Shown here one piece after another: positions 43,614 to 51,465 of a stretch of 62,478 bases of DNA. The first letter of the stretch is position 1. The number at the start of each line of letters is the position of its first letter. Origin of the DNA: Chryseobacterium indologenes (lineage in GTDB: Bacteria > Bacteroidota > Bacteroidia > Flavobacteriales > Weeksellaceae). The notes beneath the pieces were generated by a model. It was given only the letters and a program-made list of their open reading frames with translations. It was not told the DNA's origin and made no database searches. The stretch is from contig LAZY01000024.1 in the NCBI GenBank assembly GCA_001013295.1, forward strand, positions 1 to 62,478, written 5' to 3'. The position numbers and the translations under genes are program-made.

Positions 43614-43687
43614 ACTTTTAGTTATTAAATTTTCATGAATGGCGTTTCATCCATTCCATAAACTATCGGAATCTTTAAAATTTTAAT

Positions 43688-43891
43688 ATGTTTATATTTT
43701 TCCTTAGATACTTTCAAATGTATCAAAATATTATGGATAAAACATACAATTCTATCAGAGGCAATGGCATTTTGTATCCATTAGCATTATATCTGAAGAT
43801 TCAGTGGATCTATGATCAAAGGCTGGAAGAAGGAAGTTATTCAGGTTATAAAGAACAGTTTTTTCCGTATTTTCATCTTTTTAAACAATGA
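43688..43891 (+). CDS. Possible 67-aa protein running into a repeat element
   Basis: An ORF of 67 aa; the ATG at 43688 or the internal one at 43718 or 43733 may be used. Hydrophobic start (MFIFFLRYF), then YNSIRGNGILYPLALYLKIQ. The last 21 residues (RLEEGSYSGYKEQFFPYFHL) are encoded by the left part of the GGAAG-bounded element at 43821-43942. I cannot tell whether it is real; the coding half outside the repeat looks protein-like. No family recognised. Confidence 0.35.
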   Translation: MFIFFLRYFQMYQNIMDKTYNSIRGNGILYPLALYLKIQWIYDQRLEEGSYSGYKEQFFPYFHLFKQ

Positions 43892-43942
43892 TGTCATTAG
43901 TTTATGGTAACCCTCTATAGATGAAACTTCAGACTTCCAGCC
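43821..43942. repeat. GGAAG-bounded palindromic element, copy 4
   Basis: A perfect 9-bp inverted repeat GGCTGGAAG (43821-43829) and CTTCCAGCC (43934-43942). The left part GGCTGGAAGAAGGAAGTTAT matches copies 1-2. The core has diverged. Confidence 0.65.
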
Positions 43943-43948
43943 TTTTCA

Positions 43949-45100
43949 TTAATTTTGATAAACCTCCCCTTCGTAAGAAGCGTTGTAAAGGTCTTTCAGT
44001 TCCTGAAGGCTAGGTTTACGCGGATTGAAACCTGTACACGGATCTTCCAAAGCATTTTGGGTGATATAATCCAGATTTTTGTCCCAATCTTCACGGGAGA
44101 TTCCAAATGCCTTCAATGAACCAATATTGTTCACAGAAGTTCTCAGTTTCTCAATTTCCTGTGCCAGCTCTTCCGCTGATTCTTTCCCAATAAGTTTAGC
44201 CAGATCCGGGTATCTTGTAGTAGCTGTTTGGTTATAACGGATTACATTCGGAAGGAAAATTGCATTGGCAGCACCGTGGGGAATTCCATACAACGCCCCT
44301 ACCTGATGAGATAAAGAGTGTACAATTCCTAACCAAGCATTGTTGAACGCTAAACCGCCCATAAATGAAGCGTCATGCATATTCTGACGGGCTTTGATAC
44401 TGGTAGGATTTTTTACCGCTTCTTCCAGATTCTGGAATACAATCTCCAGCCCTCCTTTTGCCAATACATCTGCATAATTGTCTTCAATATTGGAGACGTA
44501 AGCTTCAACACAGTGAGTAAGGGCATCCAATCCTGTATTTGATGTAATGTGGGCTGGCATTGTAGCACAGATTTCTCCATCTACAATGGCAATATCCGGG
44601 GTTAATTCATAAGAGACAATTGGATATTTTACTCCTTTTTCTCTGTCGGTAATTACTGCTAATCCTGTTGTTTCTGTTCCTGTTCCGCTGGTAGAAGGAA
44701 TGGCTACAAATTTTGCTTTCTGACGTAATGTCGGTACGCTGAAAGGTTTGGTCATCGTTTCGAAATCAGCATCCGGATGTTCATAGAATACCCACATCAT
44801 TTTTGCAGCATCAATGGCAGAACATCCTCCAAGACCTACAATCCAGTCCGGTTGAAAATCACGCATTACTGCAGCTCCTCTAAGACTTGTAGCGGATGAC
44901 GGATCTTCTTCAACGCCATCAAAAACAATGGTCTCCAATCCTGCTTCAGCTAAATAACCTATTGCACGGTCTAGTGTACCGCTTCTTTTCATTGATTGTC
45001 CACCTGTCACAATGATTGCTTTTTTTCCAGACAGATTTTTCAGTTCTGATAAACTTCCAGCACCATGAAATACTTCGCTGGCGACAAATAACTTGCTCAT
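43949..45100 (-). CDS. Iron-containing alcohol dehydrogenase
   Basis: 383 aa, group III (Fe-type) alcohol dehydrogenase. NAD-binding GGxSxxDxxK region: VGLGGCSAIDAAKMMW near residue 93. Metal ligands are an Asp and three His in SNTGLDALTHCVEAYVS (about 190-200) and HSLSHQVGALYGIPHGAANA (about 262-280). It interconverts alcohols and aldehydes with NAD(P)H; in detoxification settings it often reduces reactive aldehydes. The promoter region to the right has TACCTTTG on the minus strand (45132 to 45125). It is divergent from the pirin operon. Confidence 0.9.
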   Translation of the reverse strand: MSKLFVASEVFHGAGSLSELKNLSGKKAIIVTGGQSMKRSGTLDRAIGYLAEAGLETIVFDGVEEDPSSATSLRGAAVMRDFQPDWIVGLGGCSAIDAAKMMWVFYEHPDADFETMTKPFSVPTLRQKAKFVAIPSTSGTGTETTGLAVITDREKGVKYPIVSYELTPDIAIVDGEICATMPAHITSNTGLDALTHCVEAYVSNIEDNYADVLAKGGLEIVFQNLEEAVKNPTSIKARQNMHDASFMGGLAFNNAWLGIVHSLSHQVGALYGIPHGAANAIFLPNVIRYNQTATTRYPDLAKLIGKESAEELAQEIEKLRTSVNNIGSLKAFGISREDWDKNLDYITQNALEDPCTGFNPRKPSLQELKDLYNASYEGEVYQN

Positions 45101-45456
45101 ATTTTTTGTTTAAAATTTCTGATACAAAGGTACTGTGCCCTACACCGCTGATGTTATACATTAGAGACTGTATGATATACATTTGATCCCTTCAAAATAA
45201 ACAACCGAAATATATTTTCTTAAACAAAGTAGTATTCATCGATATTTTTAAAACCACTTATATTCCGACTCTATTTCCTGATATACATTTACTACTGCAT
45301 CAAATTGAAGTAAAAATGAAGAAGCTTCGAAATGTCTTTAACTGTCTAAAAACTAAATATATAGAAGTGGTCATTAAAAAATTCGTTGCAAAAATAATAT
45401 TCATCCGTGAGAAAATGTCGAATACAAAAGTATCCGGCATTTTTTTGCTTCAAAGT
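45101..45456. other. Divergent promoter region between alcohol dehydrogenase and pirin genes
   Basis: Contains a minus-strand -7 box TACCTTTG (45132 to 45125) for the dehydrogenase without a clear TTTG partner. It also holds the 12-mer TGATATACATTT twice (45173-45184 and 45279-45290), a possible direct-repeat regulator site. No ORF. Confidence 0.45.
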
Positions 45457-45506
45457 CATTTATTAAACTAGTTAAATGTACAGGCTTTTCCGTCTCTCTA
45501 AATTTG
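45457..45506 (+). promoter_or_regulatory. Pirin operon promoter with shared operator
   Basis: The block 45457-45485 is identical over 29 bp to 37960-37988 (reverse strand) and includes ATTAAACTAGTTAAAT. Fourteen nt after the shared 28-bp block is TAAATTTG (45499-45506), a perfect -7 box, 33 nt before the pirin ATG. The block covers the -33 region. See the matching feature at 37939-37988. Confidence 0.75.
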
Positions 45507-45539
45507 TCATATCAAAAACGAACAAATAACAATTGAGAT

Positions 45540-46415
45540 ATGGACAGAAAAGATTTTTTAAAAAAAGGATTACTCGGAACAGGGATGTTTGTGGCCTCTG
45601 CTTCTTTAGGAAATACGATGAAAAATAAGATCGATGAAATTGAACCGTTAGAACCCATCGGATACAATCATTTGCCCAATACAGAATCGAAAATCAAAGA
45701 CAATTCTGTAATCCATAAAGCAGACTCAAGAGGAAAAGCAGACCACGGATGGTTATTGAGCCAGCATACTTTCAGCTTTGCTAACTACCACAATCCCGAA
45801 AGAATGCACTTTGGAGTATTAAGAGTTTTGAATGATGATAGAGTAGAAGCAGGAAGAGGTTTTGGAACTCACCCTCACGACAATATGGAGATCATCAGTA
45901 TTCCGTTGGAAGGAGATCTGGAACATAAAGACAGCATGGGAAATACAGCGATCATCAAAAGTGGAGATATTCAGGTGATGAGTGCAGGAACAGGAATCAT
46001 GCACAGTGAATTCAACAAAAACAGTGATCAACTGGTGAAATTTCTTCAGATCTGGGTATATCCGAATAAGAGAAACGTAACGCCAAGATATGATCAGATC
46101 ACTTTAGACAAAACGAAAAGCTATAACAAATTTCAACAGATTCTTTCCCCTAATGCAGATGATGAAGGCATTTGGATTCATCAGGATGCCTGGTTTCACA
46201 TGGGAACTTTTGATGAAGGGAAGGAGGTCAATTATCAGATCAGAAAAAGAGGAAATGGGGTATATGCTTTTATCATTAAAGGAAGCGCTGAAATTGAAGG
46301 CCAGAAAATAGAGGAAAGAGACGGTTTTGGTGTTTGGGATATTAAAGATATAGACCTGAAAGCCCTTACAAAAGGTACAGAAATCCTTCTTATGGAAGTA
46401 CCGATGACCTTATAA
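45540..46415 (+). CDS. Pirin family protein with N-terminal export-like signal
   Basis: 291 aa. The N-terminal ~35 residues (MDRKDFLKKGLLGTGMFVAS) look like the RK-type Tat-like signal frequent in Bacteroidota; only one Arg is present, so Tat export is uncertain. The pirin bicupin follows: GFGTHPHDNMEIISIPLEG (His pair near residue 118) and GTGIMHSEFNKNSDQ (His and Glu) give the usual metal site of YhhW-like quercetinase-type pirins. The C-terminal cupin is degenerate. Pirins of this type oxidise flavonols or quinone-like aromatics. It leads the exported series up to 52206. Confidence 0.9.
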   Translation: MDRKDFLKKGLLGTGMFVASASLGNTMKNKIDEIEPLEPIGYNHLPNTESKIKDNSVIHKADSRGKADHGWLLSQHTFSFANYHNPERMHFGVLRVLNDDRVEAGRGFGTHPHDNMEIISIPLEGDLEHKDSMGNTAIIKSGDIQVMSAGTGIMHSEFNKNSDQLVKFLQIWVYPNKRNVTPRYDQITLDKTKSYNKFQQILSPNADDEGIWIHQDAWFHMGTFDEGKEVNYQIRKRGNGVYAFIIKGSAEIEGQKIEERDGFGVWDIKDIDLKALTKGTEILLMEVPMTL

Positions 46416-46458
46416 ACAACGATTAAGAAAATAACAACAACATTTAAAATTAAAGATT

Positions 46459-47148
46459 ATGAAAAAATTAATTCTATCATTCGCAGCAGGCTTATTATCA
46501 TTAACAGTTATGGCTCAAAGTCCAGGGAAATCATTATTGAATCCTACCAACCATGCACTGGTCTTGATTGACCACGAAGGACAAATGGCTTTTGCTACAA
46601 AAAGCATCAGTATGGAGGAATTGAGAAACAATGTAGCATTGGTAGCAGGTGGTTCTAAAATATTCAATATCCCAACAGTAGTAACAACAGTAGCGGAAAA
46701 GTCATTCAGTGGCCCTGTTTTCCCTGAAATCTCAGCCGTTTATCCTGAGGCAACCAGCGGATATGTAGACAGAACGACAATGAATACCTGGGAAGATCTG
46801 AATGCACACAAAGCGATTACAGGAAAAAATAAAAAGAAACTGGTTTTTGCAGGATTATGGACAAGCGTATGTATTGTAGGACCTGTATTATCTGCTATTG
46901 ATGAAGGATATGATGTGTATGTGGTAACAGATGCTTCGGGGGATATATCTAAGGAAGCTCACGACCAGTCAGTAACCCGTATGGTTCAGGCAGGGGCACA
47001 TCCAATCACTTCTGTTCAATATGTATTGGAACTTCAGAGAGACTGGGCGAGAAAAGAAACTTATAAGCCTGTCAACGACCTGATGAAGAAATATGGTGGA
47101 GCGTATGGTATCGGAATTCAGTATGCTCAGGAAATGTTGAAACATTAA
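46459..47148 (+). CDS. Exported isochorismatase-like hydrolase
   Basis: 229 aa with signal peptide MKKLILSFAAGLLSLTVMAQ. The cysteine-hydrolase fold has the Asp of LVLIDHEGQMAF near residue 36, then a Lys, and the nucleophile Cys in FAGLWTSVCIVGPVL near residue 138. The family spans amidases such as nicotinamidase, carbamoyl-sarcosine hydrolase and YcaC. Closest in pattern to YcaC-type hydrolases, which are normally cytoplasmic, so the signal peptide is unusual. It lies 43 bp after pirin and ends at a strong hairpin. Confidence 0.85.
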   Translation: MKKLILSFAAGLLSLTVMAQSPGKSLLNPTNHALVLIDHEGQMAFATKSISMEELRNNVALVAGGSKIFNIPTVVTTVAEKSFSGPVFPEISAVYPEATSGYVDRTTMNTWEDLNAHKAITGKNKKKLVFAGLWTSVCIVGPVLSAIDEGYDVYVVTDASGDISKEAHDQSVTRMVQAGAHPITSVQYVLELQRDWARKETYKPVNDLMKKYGGAYGIGIQYAQEMLKH

Positions 47149-47158
47149 TCAATCAGTG

Positions 47159-47188
47159 GCGGCAGACTGAAAGGCTGCCGCTTTTCTT
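47159..47188 (+). terminator. Intra-cluster intrinsic terminator
   Basis: A 7-bp GC-rich stem GCGGCAG/CTGCCGC (47159-47165 with 47175-47181) followed by TTTTCTT, between the isochorismatase-like and amidohydrolase genes. It may lower expression of the downstream genes or separate two transcripts. Confidence 0.65.
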
Positions 47189-47209
47189 CAAACTTTAAAC
47201 ATCAAGATA

Positions 47210-48982
47210 ATGAAACTACTGAATACATTGATAGTCTTTGCAGGGCTAGGAACAGGATTTACCTATGCACAAAATGCCGATATTATTATTACCAACGGGA
47301 AAATCACCACTATGGATGCAGAAAATCCGGAAGTACAGGCCGTGGCTATAAAAGATCATAAAATCCTCCAGACCGGAACGAATACGCAGATTTTAAAATT
47401 AAAGGGAAACAGCACAAAAGTCATAGATGCTAAAGGAAACAGAGTTATTCCCGGATTGTTTGACAGTCACTTGCACGTAATCCGTGGCGGAAGATTTTAC
47501 AATACAGAACTTCGTTGGGATGGCGTAAAAACTCTGAAAAGAGCGTTGGAAATGCTGAAAGAGCAAGCCCAAAGAACACCAAAAGGGCAGTGGGTAAGAG
47601 TAATCGGTGGCTGGAATGAATATCAGTTTGAAGAAAAACGACTTCCAACATTGGCAGAAATTAATGAAGCGACAGGAAATGTTCCAACCTTCATTATGTA
47701 TCTCTATGGAAAAGCATGGTTGAACAAAGCTGGTTTAAAAGAGTTGAACATCAATGGAGATACTCCCAATCCTGTACAGGGTTTAATTGAAAAAGACAAC
47801 AACGGAGATCCTACCGGTTTACTGGTGGCGGAACCCAATGCATTTATCCTTTACTCAACCCTGGCAAAACTGCCGGAGCTGAAAGAAGACGAAAAAGTAA
47901 ATTCCACCCTTCAGTATATGACCGAATTGAACAGATTAGGAGTAACAGCTGTAATGGATGCCGGAGGAGGTTTTCAGAACTTTCCTGATGATTACGGAAC
48001 CACCGATCAGCTGAACAAAGAAGGAAAAATTACCGTTCGCCTGCCGTATTACCTGTTTGCCCAGAAGAAAGGATCTGAGCTTGCCGATTATACCAAATGG
48101 GTAGGAATGGTGGATATAGACGATCATGGTCACAATGATTTCAATGAAATAGATTATCATGTCAATGGAGGCGGAGAGAATCTGGTATCAGACGGAGCCG
48201 ATTTTGAAAACTTTCTTTTCCCAAGACCGGAACTTCCAGCCACAATGGAAAAAAATATGAAAGATGTGGTAAGTCTTCTGGTAAAAAAAAGATGGCCTTT
48301 CAGAATTCATGCCACCTATAACGAAAGCATCACCAGATTTTTAAATGTTATTGAAGAAGTAAATAAAGAAACCCCTTTGAATGGTCTGGTTTGGTTTATT
48401 GACCACGCAGAAACAGTGTCTGAAGAAAATATGAAAAGAATCAAAGCGATGGGTGGAGGAATTGCTGTACAGCACAGAATGGCTTACCAGGGGGAAAGCT
48501 TTATTCACAGATATGGTAAAAAGCCGGCCTTAGCTTCACCACCCGTGAAAAAAATGCTTGAAATGGGAATTCCCGTAGGATTAGGAACCGATGGAACCAG
48601 AGTGGCAAGTTATAACCCATGGATTGCCTTATACTGGATCACAACAGGAAAAACAATCGGCGGAAATCAGGTGATGGCTAAAGAAAATACACTGGACCGG
48701 AAAACAGCATTATCACTCTCTACCTATGGAGGTTATGAATTGATCAAGGATTACCAGAAAGGAAAAATTCAGAAAGGATATTTTGCAGACCTTACCATTT
48801 TGAATAAAGACTATTTCATGGTAAATGATGAAGATATTAAAACGATTACTTCCAAACTTACCATTGTAGACGGAAAGGTAGTATATGGTGATGAAACCTA
48901 TAAAAATGCAGCCCCTGCAAAGCTTCCGGTTATTCCGGACTGGTCTCCTGTAAAATATTATGGTGGCTACCAAACAAAATAA
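47210..48982 (+). CDS. Exported amidohydrolase (YtcJ-like)
   Basis: 590 aa, signal peptide ending TYAQ. TIM-barrel amidohydrolase with the HxH motif in GLFDSHLHVIRGG near residue 88, PFRIHATYNES near 367, WFIDHAETVSEE near 400 and GLGTDGTRVAS near 462 (the Asp). The N- and C-terminal beta-sandwich halves are typical (ADIIITNGKITTMDAENPEV at the start). It hydrolyses amide or cyclic amide bonds; substrate unknown. Genes of this type occur next to pirin in other Chryseobacterium-like genomes as far as I recall; the periplasmic location fits the neighbours. Confidence 0.88.
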   Translation: MKLLNTLIVFAGLGTGFTYAQNADIIITNGKITTMDAENPEVQAVAIKDHKILQTGTNTQILKLKGNSTKVIDAKGNRVIPGLFDSHLHVIRGGRFYNTELRWDGVKTLKRALEMLKEQAQRTPKGQWVRVIGGWNEYQFEEKRLPTLAEINEATGNVPTFIMYLYGKAWLNKAGLKELNINGDTPNPVQGLIEKDNNGDPTGLLVAEPNAFILYSTLAKLPELKEDEKVNSTLQYMTELNRLGVTAVMDAGGGFQNFPDDYGTTDQLNKEGKITVRLPYYLFAQKKGSELADYTKWVGMVDIDDHGHNDFNEIDYHVNGGGENLVSDGADFENFLFPRPELPATMEKNMKDVVSLLVKKRWPFRIHATYNESITRFLNVIEEVNKETPLNGLVWFIDHAETVSEENMKRIKAMGGGIAVQHRMAYQGESFIHRYGKKPALASPPVKKMLEMGIPVGLGTDGTRVASYNPWIALYWITTGKTIGGNQVMAKENTLDRKTALSLSTYGGYELIKDYQKGKIQKGYFADLTILNKDYFMVNDEDIKTITSKLTIVDGKVVYGDETYKNAAPAKLPVIPDWSPVKYYGGYQTK

Positions 48983-49047
48983 TATTTAAATCTCAGTAGA
49001 CTTTAACCTAAAATTAGGCAGTTTTTACAACTGAACGGCTAAACATT

Positions 49048-49105
49048 CCCCTCCCTCGGAGGGGTGGCGAAAATTCAAAGAATTTTTGACGGGGTGGTTA
49101 ACCCC
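49048..49105. repeat. REP-like hairpin element
   Basis: Three hairpins in 58 bp: CCCCTCC/GGAGGGG (49048-49064), GAAAATTC/GAATTTTT around 49070-49087, and GGGGT/ACCCC (49091-49105). I recognise this GGAGGGGTGGCGAAAATTC type as a common extragenic repeat in flavobacteria. Confidence 0.6.
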
Positions 49106-49132
49106 AACCACAAAAGCCTCATAACACTTAAG

Positions 49133-49216
49133 TATTATGAAAATCTCTGATTTTTATCTAAAGTGAACTTACTTAAACAGTCGCGGCATAAACTTTCTTA
49201 AGTGAACTAAAGTGTT
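49133..49216. repeat. Short intergenic repeat, AACACTTAAG family, copy B
   Basis: AACACTTAAG (49133-49142), GAAAATCTCTGATTTTTATC, then the end CTTAAGTGAACTAAAGTGTT (49197-49216). It has the same block order as copy A at 3613-3749. It directly follows the REP-like element. Confidence 0.55.
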
Positions 49217-49280
49217 AGAAAACACATTATGCAGCAAAGTAGTACACTTCTCCAAACAGTCTCCATTAAATATAACCATT

Positions 49281-49706
49281 ATGAAAAAGTTAATCCAAAC
49301 CATCACCAATACGAACCCAGAAGGAACAATAACCCATGTTTCATTATTAATTTTCAGAATATTACTTTCCGTAGAATTAATAGTAGCTCATGGATTGAAA
49401 AAAATAGGAGTGGGAGTATCCGAAGCAGAGCAGGTTCCCAATCCGTTACACCTTCCGGAAGCTTTCAACAGTCTTTTTGCTGATGCTGCCAACTTGGTGT
49501 TTCCAGTATTCGTCATCTTTGGGTTTTTCACAAGAATTGCGGTATTACCCATTTTGGCAGTGACTCTCACAGGTTATTTTATCCTTCACTGGAATGATGC
49601 ATTACTGGTAAAAGATACCCCATTCATGTATAGTCTGTGTTACCTGTTTTTGCTTTTTATGGGTTCGGGTAAATATTCAGTGGATCATTATTTAAGAAAA
49701 ATATAA
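49281..49706 (+). CDS. DoxX family membrane protein
   Basis: 141 aa from the ATG at 49281; the frame's upstream ATG at 49212 lies inside or next to the repeat and is unlikely. Four hydrophobic segments with the DoxX pattern: SLLIFRILLSVELIVAHGLK, NLVFPVFVIFGFFTRIAVLP and LCYLFLLFMGSGKYSVDHYL. DoxX proteins associate with redox and thiol-stress membrane complexes. The gene ends 4 bp before the porin start, so they form an operon. Confidence 0.82.
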   Translation: MKKLIQTITNTNPEGTITHVSLLIFRILLSVELIVAHGLKKIGVGVSEAEQVPNPLHLPEAFNSLFADAANLVFPVFVIFGFFTRIAVLPILAVTLTGYFILHWNDALLVKDTPFMYSLCYLFLLFMGSGKYSVDHYLRKI

Positions 49707-49710
49707 TCTT

Positions 49711-51078
49711 ATGAAAAAGCTGATAACCATTTTGTTATTCATTTCAGTTTTTCTTCCGGCTCAGCTCTCTGCTCAGTTTAAGTTGATGAGGTTTGACGAA
49801 GATTATGCTACCTATAAAGATTCTGCGAAGACCTTTTATAATTCAATTAAATATATCCCGCTTTCAGAAAAGAGCAATAACTATCTGTCGATGGGAGGAG
49901 AAGCAAGACTTGAATTTGTAGATTTCAATAATGAAGATTGGGGAAGAATGGGAATTGGAAGCAACCCTTTTTTGATTCAAAGATATAATGTACATGCAGA
50001 TCTGCATTTGGGATCGAGGGTGAGAATTTTCGGGCAGATGAGAAGTGCCTGGGAAAACGGACGGAAAAATGGGCCGAGACCAATTGATGAAGACCATTTA
50101 AATGTTCAGAACCTCTTCATTGACTTTGATGTGATCAAAAATGAACAAGAAAAACTGACGGTACGTGCAGGAAGACAGGAGCTGGATTACGGAAGTGGAA
50201 GATTAATCTCAGTGAGAGAAGGACCCAACCTGAGACTCTATTTTGACGGGTTAAAATTCATGTATAAAAAAGGAAATTTCAGATCAGATGCCTTTATGAT
50301 GGCTGCCAGTGAAATCAGTCCGGGTGCATTTGATAATACCTCTTCAAAATCCATTAATCTCTGGGGAAGTTATAACACATGGATCATTCCCCGAAGTGGA
50401 AATTTAGAACTGTATTATCTGGGAATTCATAGAAAAGACGTACGTTTTGAAGATGGTCTTTCTGATGAAAACAGACATACTTTGGGTGGAAGATTCTGGA
50501 AGTATGGCGGTGGATTGATCTACAATTTTGAAGCAGCCTATCAATTCGGTAACTTCAACAAAGGGAATATCAGTGCATGGACGGCTTCTGCGGACATTGG
50601 CTATATGTTTGAAAATGTAAAAGGAAGGCCAACCATCAATCTTAGAAATGATTATATCTCCGGAGACAGCAAAAAAGGAGACGGAATGCTGGGAACATTT
50701 AATCCCCTGTATCCGAAAGGTGGATACTTTGGATTCAATCCACAGATCGGACCTGTGAATTTAATAGATATTCACCCGTATGCAACCATTGATCTGAATG
50801 AAAAAATCACCGTGCAGGCAGATGTAGTTTTCAATTGGAGATATGCCCTCCAGGACGGAATTTACAGACCCAGCGGAACATTGAATTTAGCCTCTTCAAA
50901 CTCAAAAAAGAGATACATCGGAACCGCTTTTTTAGGAAGTATTAATTATAAAATCAATCAATTTTTAACGTTTAATACAGGCATTCAATATTTCAATACA
51001 GGAGCATTCATCAACGATGTCATCGACAATCATAAAGATGGTCTTTTTATCAATTCCAGACTTGTGTTTAAATTTTAA
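49711..51078 (+). CDS. Alginate-export-type outer membrane porin
   Basis: 455 aa. Signal peptide MKKLITILLFISVFLPAQLS followed by SAQ. The body shows alternating strands of an outer membrane barrel, an Arg-rich constriction (RVRIFGQMRSAWENGRKNGP) and RAGRQELDYGSGRLISVREG. It ends in LVFKF. The alginate_exp domain of Pseudomonas AlgE is the nearest family pattern, but in Bacteroidota it is used as a generic porin. It would let the substrates of the exported hydrolases enter the periplasm. Confidence 0.82.
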   Translation: MKKLITILLFISVFLPAQLSAQFKLMRFDEDYATYKDSAKTFYNSIKYIPLSEKSNNYLSMGGEARLEFVDFNNEDWGRMGIGSNPFLIQRYNVHADLHLGSRVRIFGQMRSAWENGRKNGPRPIDEDHLNVQNLFIDFDVIKNEQEKLTVRAGRQELDYGSGRLISVREGPNLRLYFDGLKFMYKKGNFRSDAFMMAASEISPGAFDNTSSKSINLWGSYNTWIIPRSGNLELYYLGIHRKDVRFEDGLSDENRHTLGGRFWKYGGGLIYNFEAAYQFGNFNKGNISAWTASADIGYMFENVKGRPTINLRNDYISGDSKKGDGMLGTFNPLYPKGGYFGFNPQIGPVNLIDIHPYATIDLNEKITVQADVVFNWRYALQDGIYRPSGTLNLASSNSKKRYIGTAFLGSINYKINQFLTFNTGIQYFNTGAFINDVIDNHKDGLFINSRLVFKF

Positions 51079-51465
51079 AAACGAGAGGAATTTAGAAAAT
51101 AAGATAATTTGAAAATATTTGAAACAACACCCATCCTTTCATTACAGAAATTTCTTCATAGAGAAACAAAAAAATAGCCGGAGCGAAGCGACTTGGGCCT
51201 TAAAAGCAGAGCCCTTAAGAATCCTTTGTGCCCTTACGTTACCTCCAACCCATCAATCCAGAACAAAAAACAAGATTAAATTATCTCACATCAATGTAGC
51301 TTTTCCATAGAGAAATTACCTTTGATAAAACAAAAAATAGCAAGAACAAAACAACTTACATCTTAAAAACCATACATCTTCAAAAACTTGCTCCTTAACA
51401 TCAACCAAAAACTAACAACAAAAATAACGAGCAACCAGCAACCACAATTAACAAAAATAAATCTC
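51079..51465. other. Intergenic region with a decayed direct repeat
   Basis: The stretches 51148-51215 and 51307-51380 share CATAGAGAAA, CAAAAAATAGC and CTTAAAA in order and look like an old direct duplication. The first contains AGCCGGAGCGAAGCGACTTG, a GC-rich block unlike the surroundings. The open frames here are not convincing genes. Confidence 0.4.

Noticed and set aside
51119..51310. 63-aa plus-strand ORF
   Set aside because: It spans a decayed direct repeat and its translation (RSEATWALKAEPLRILCA) is low-complexity repeat DNA; no start signals.
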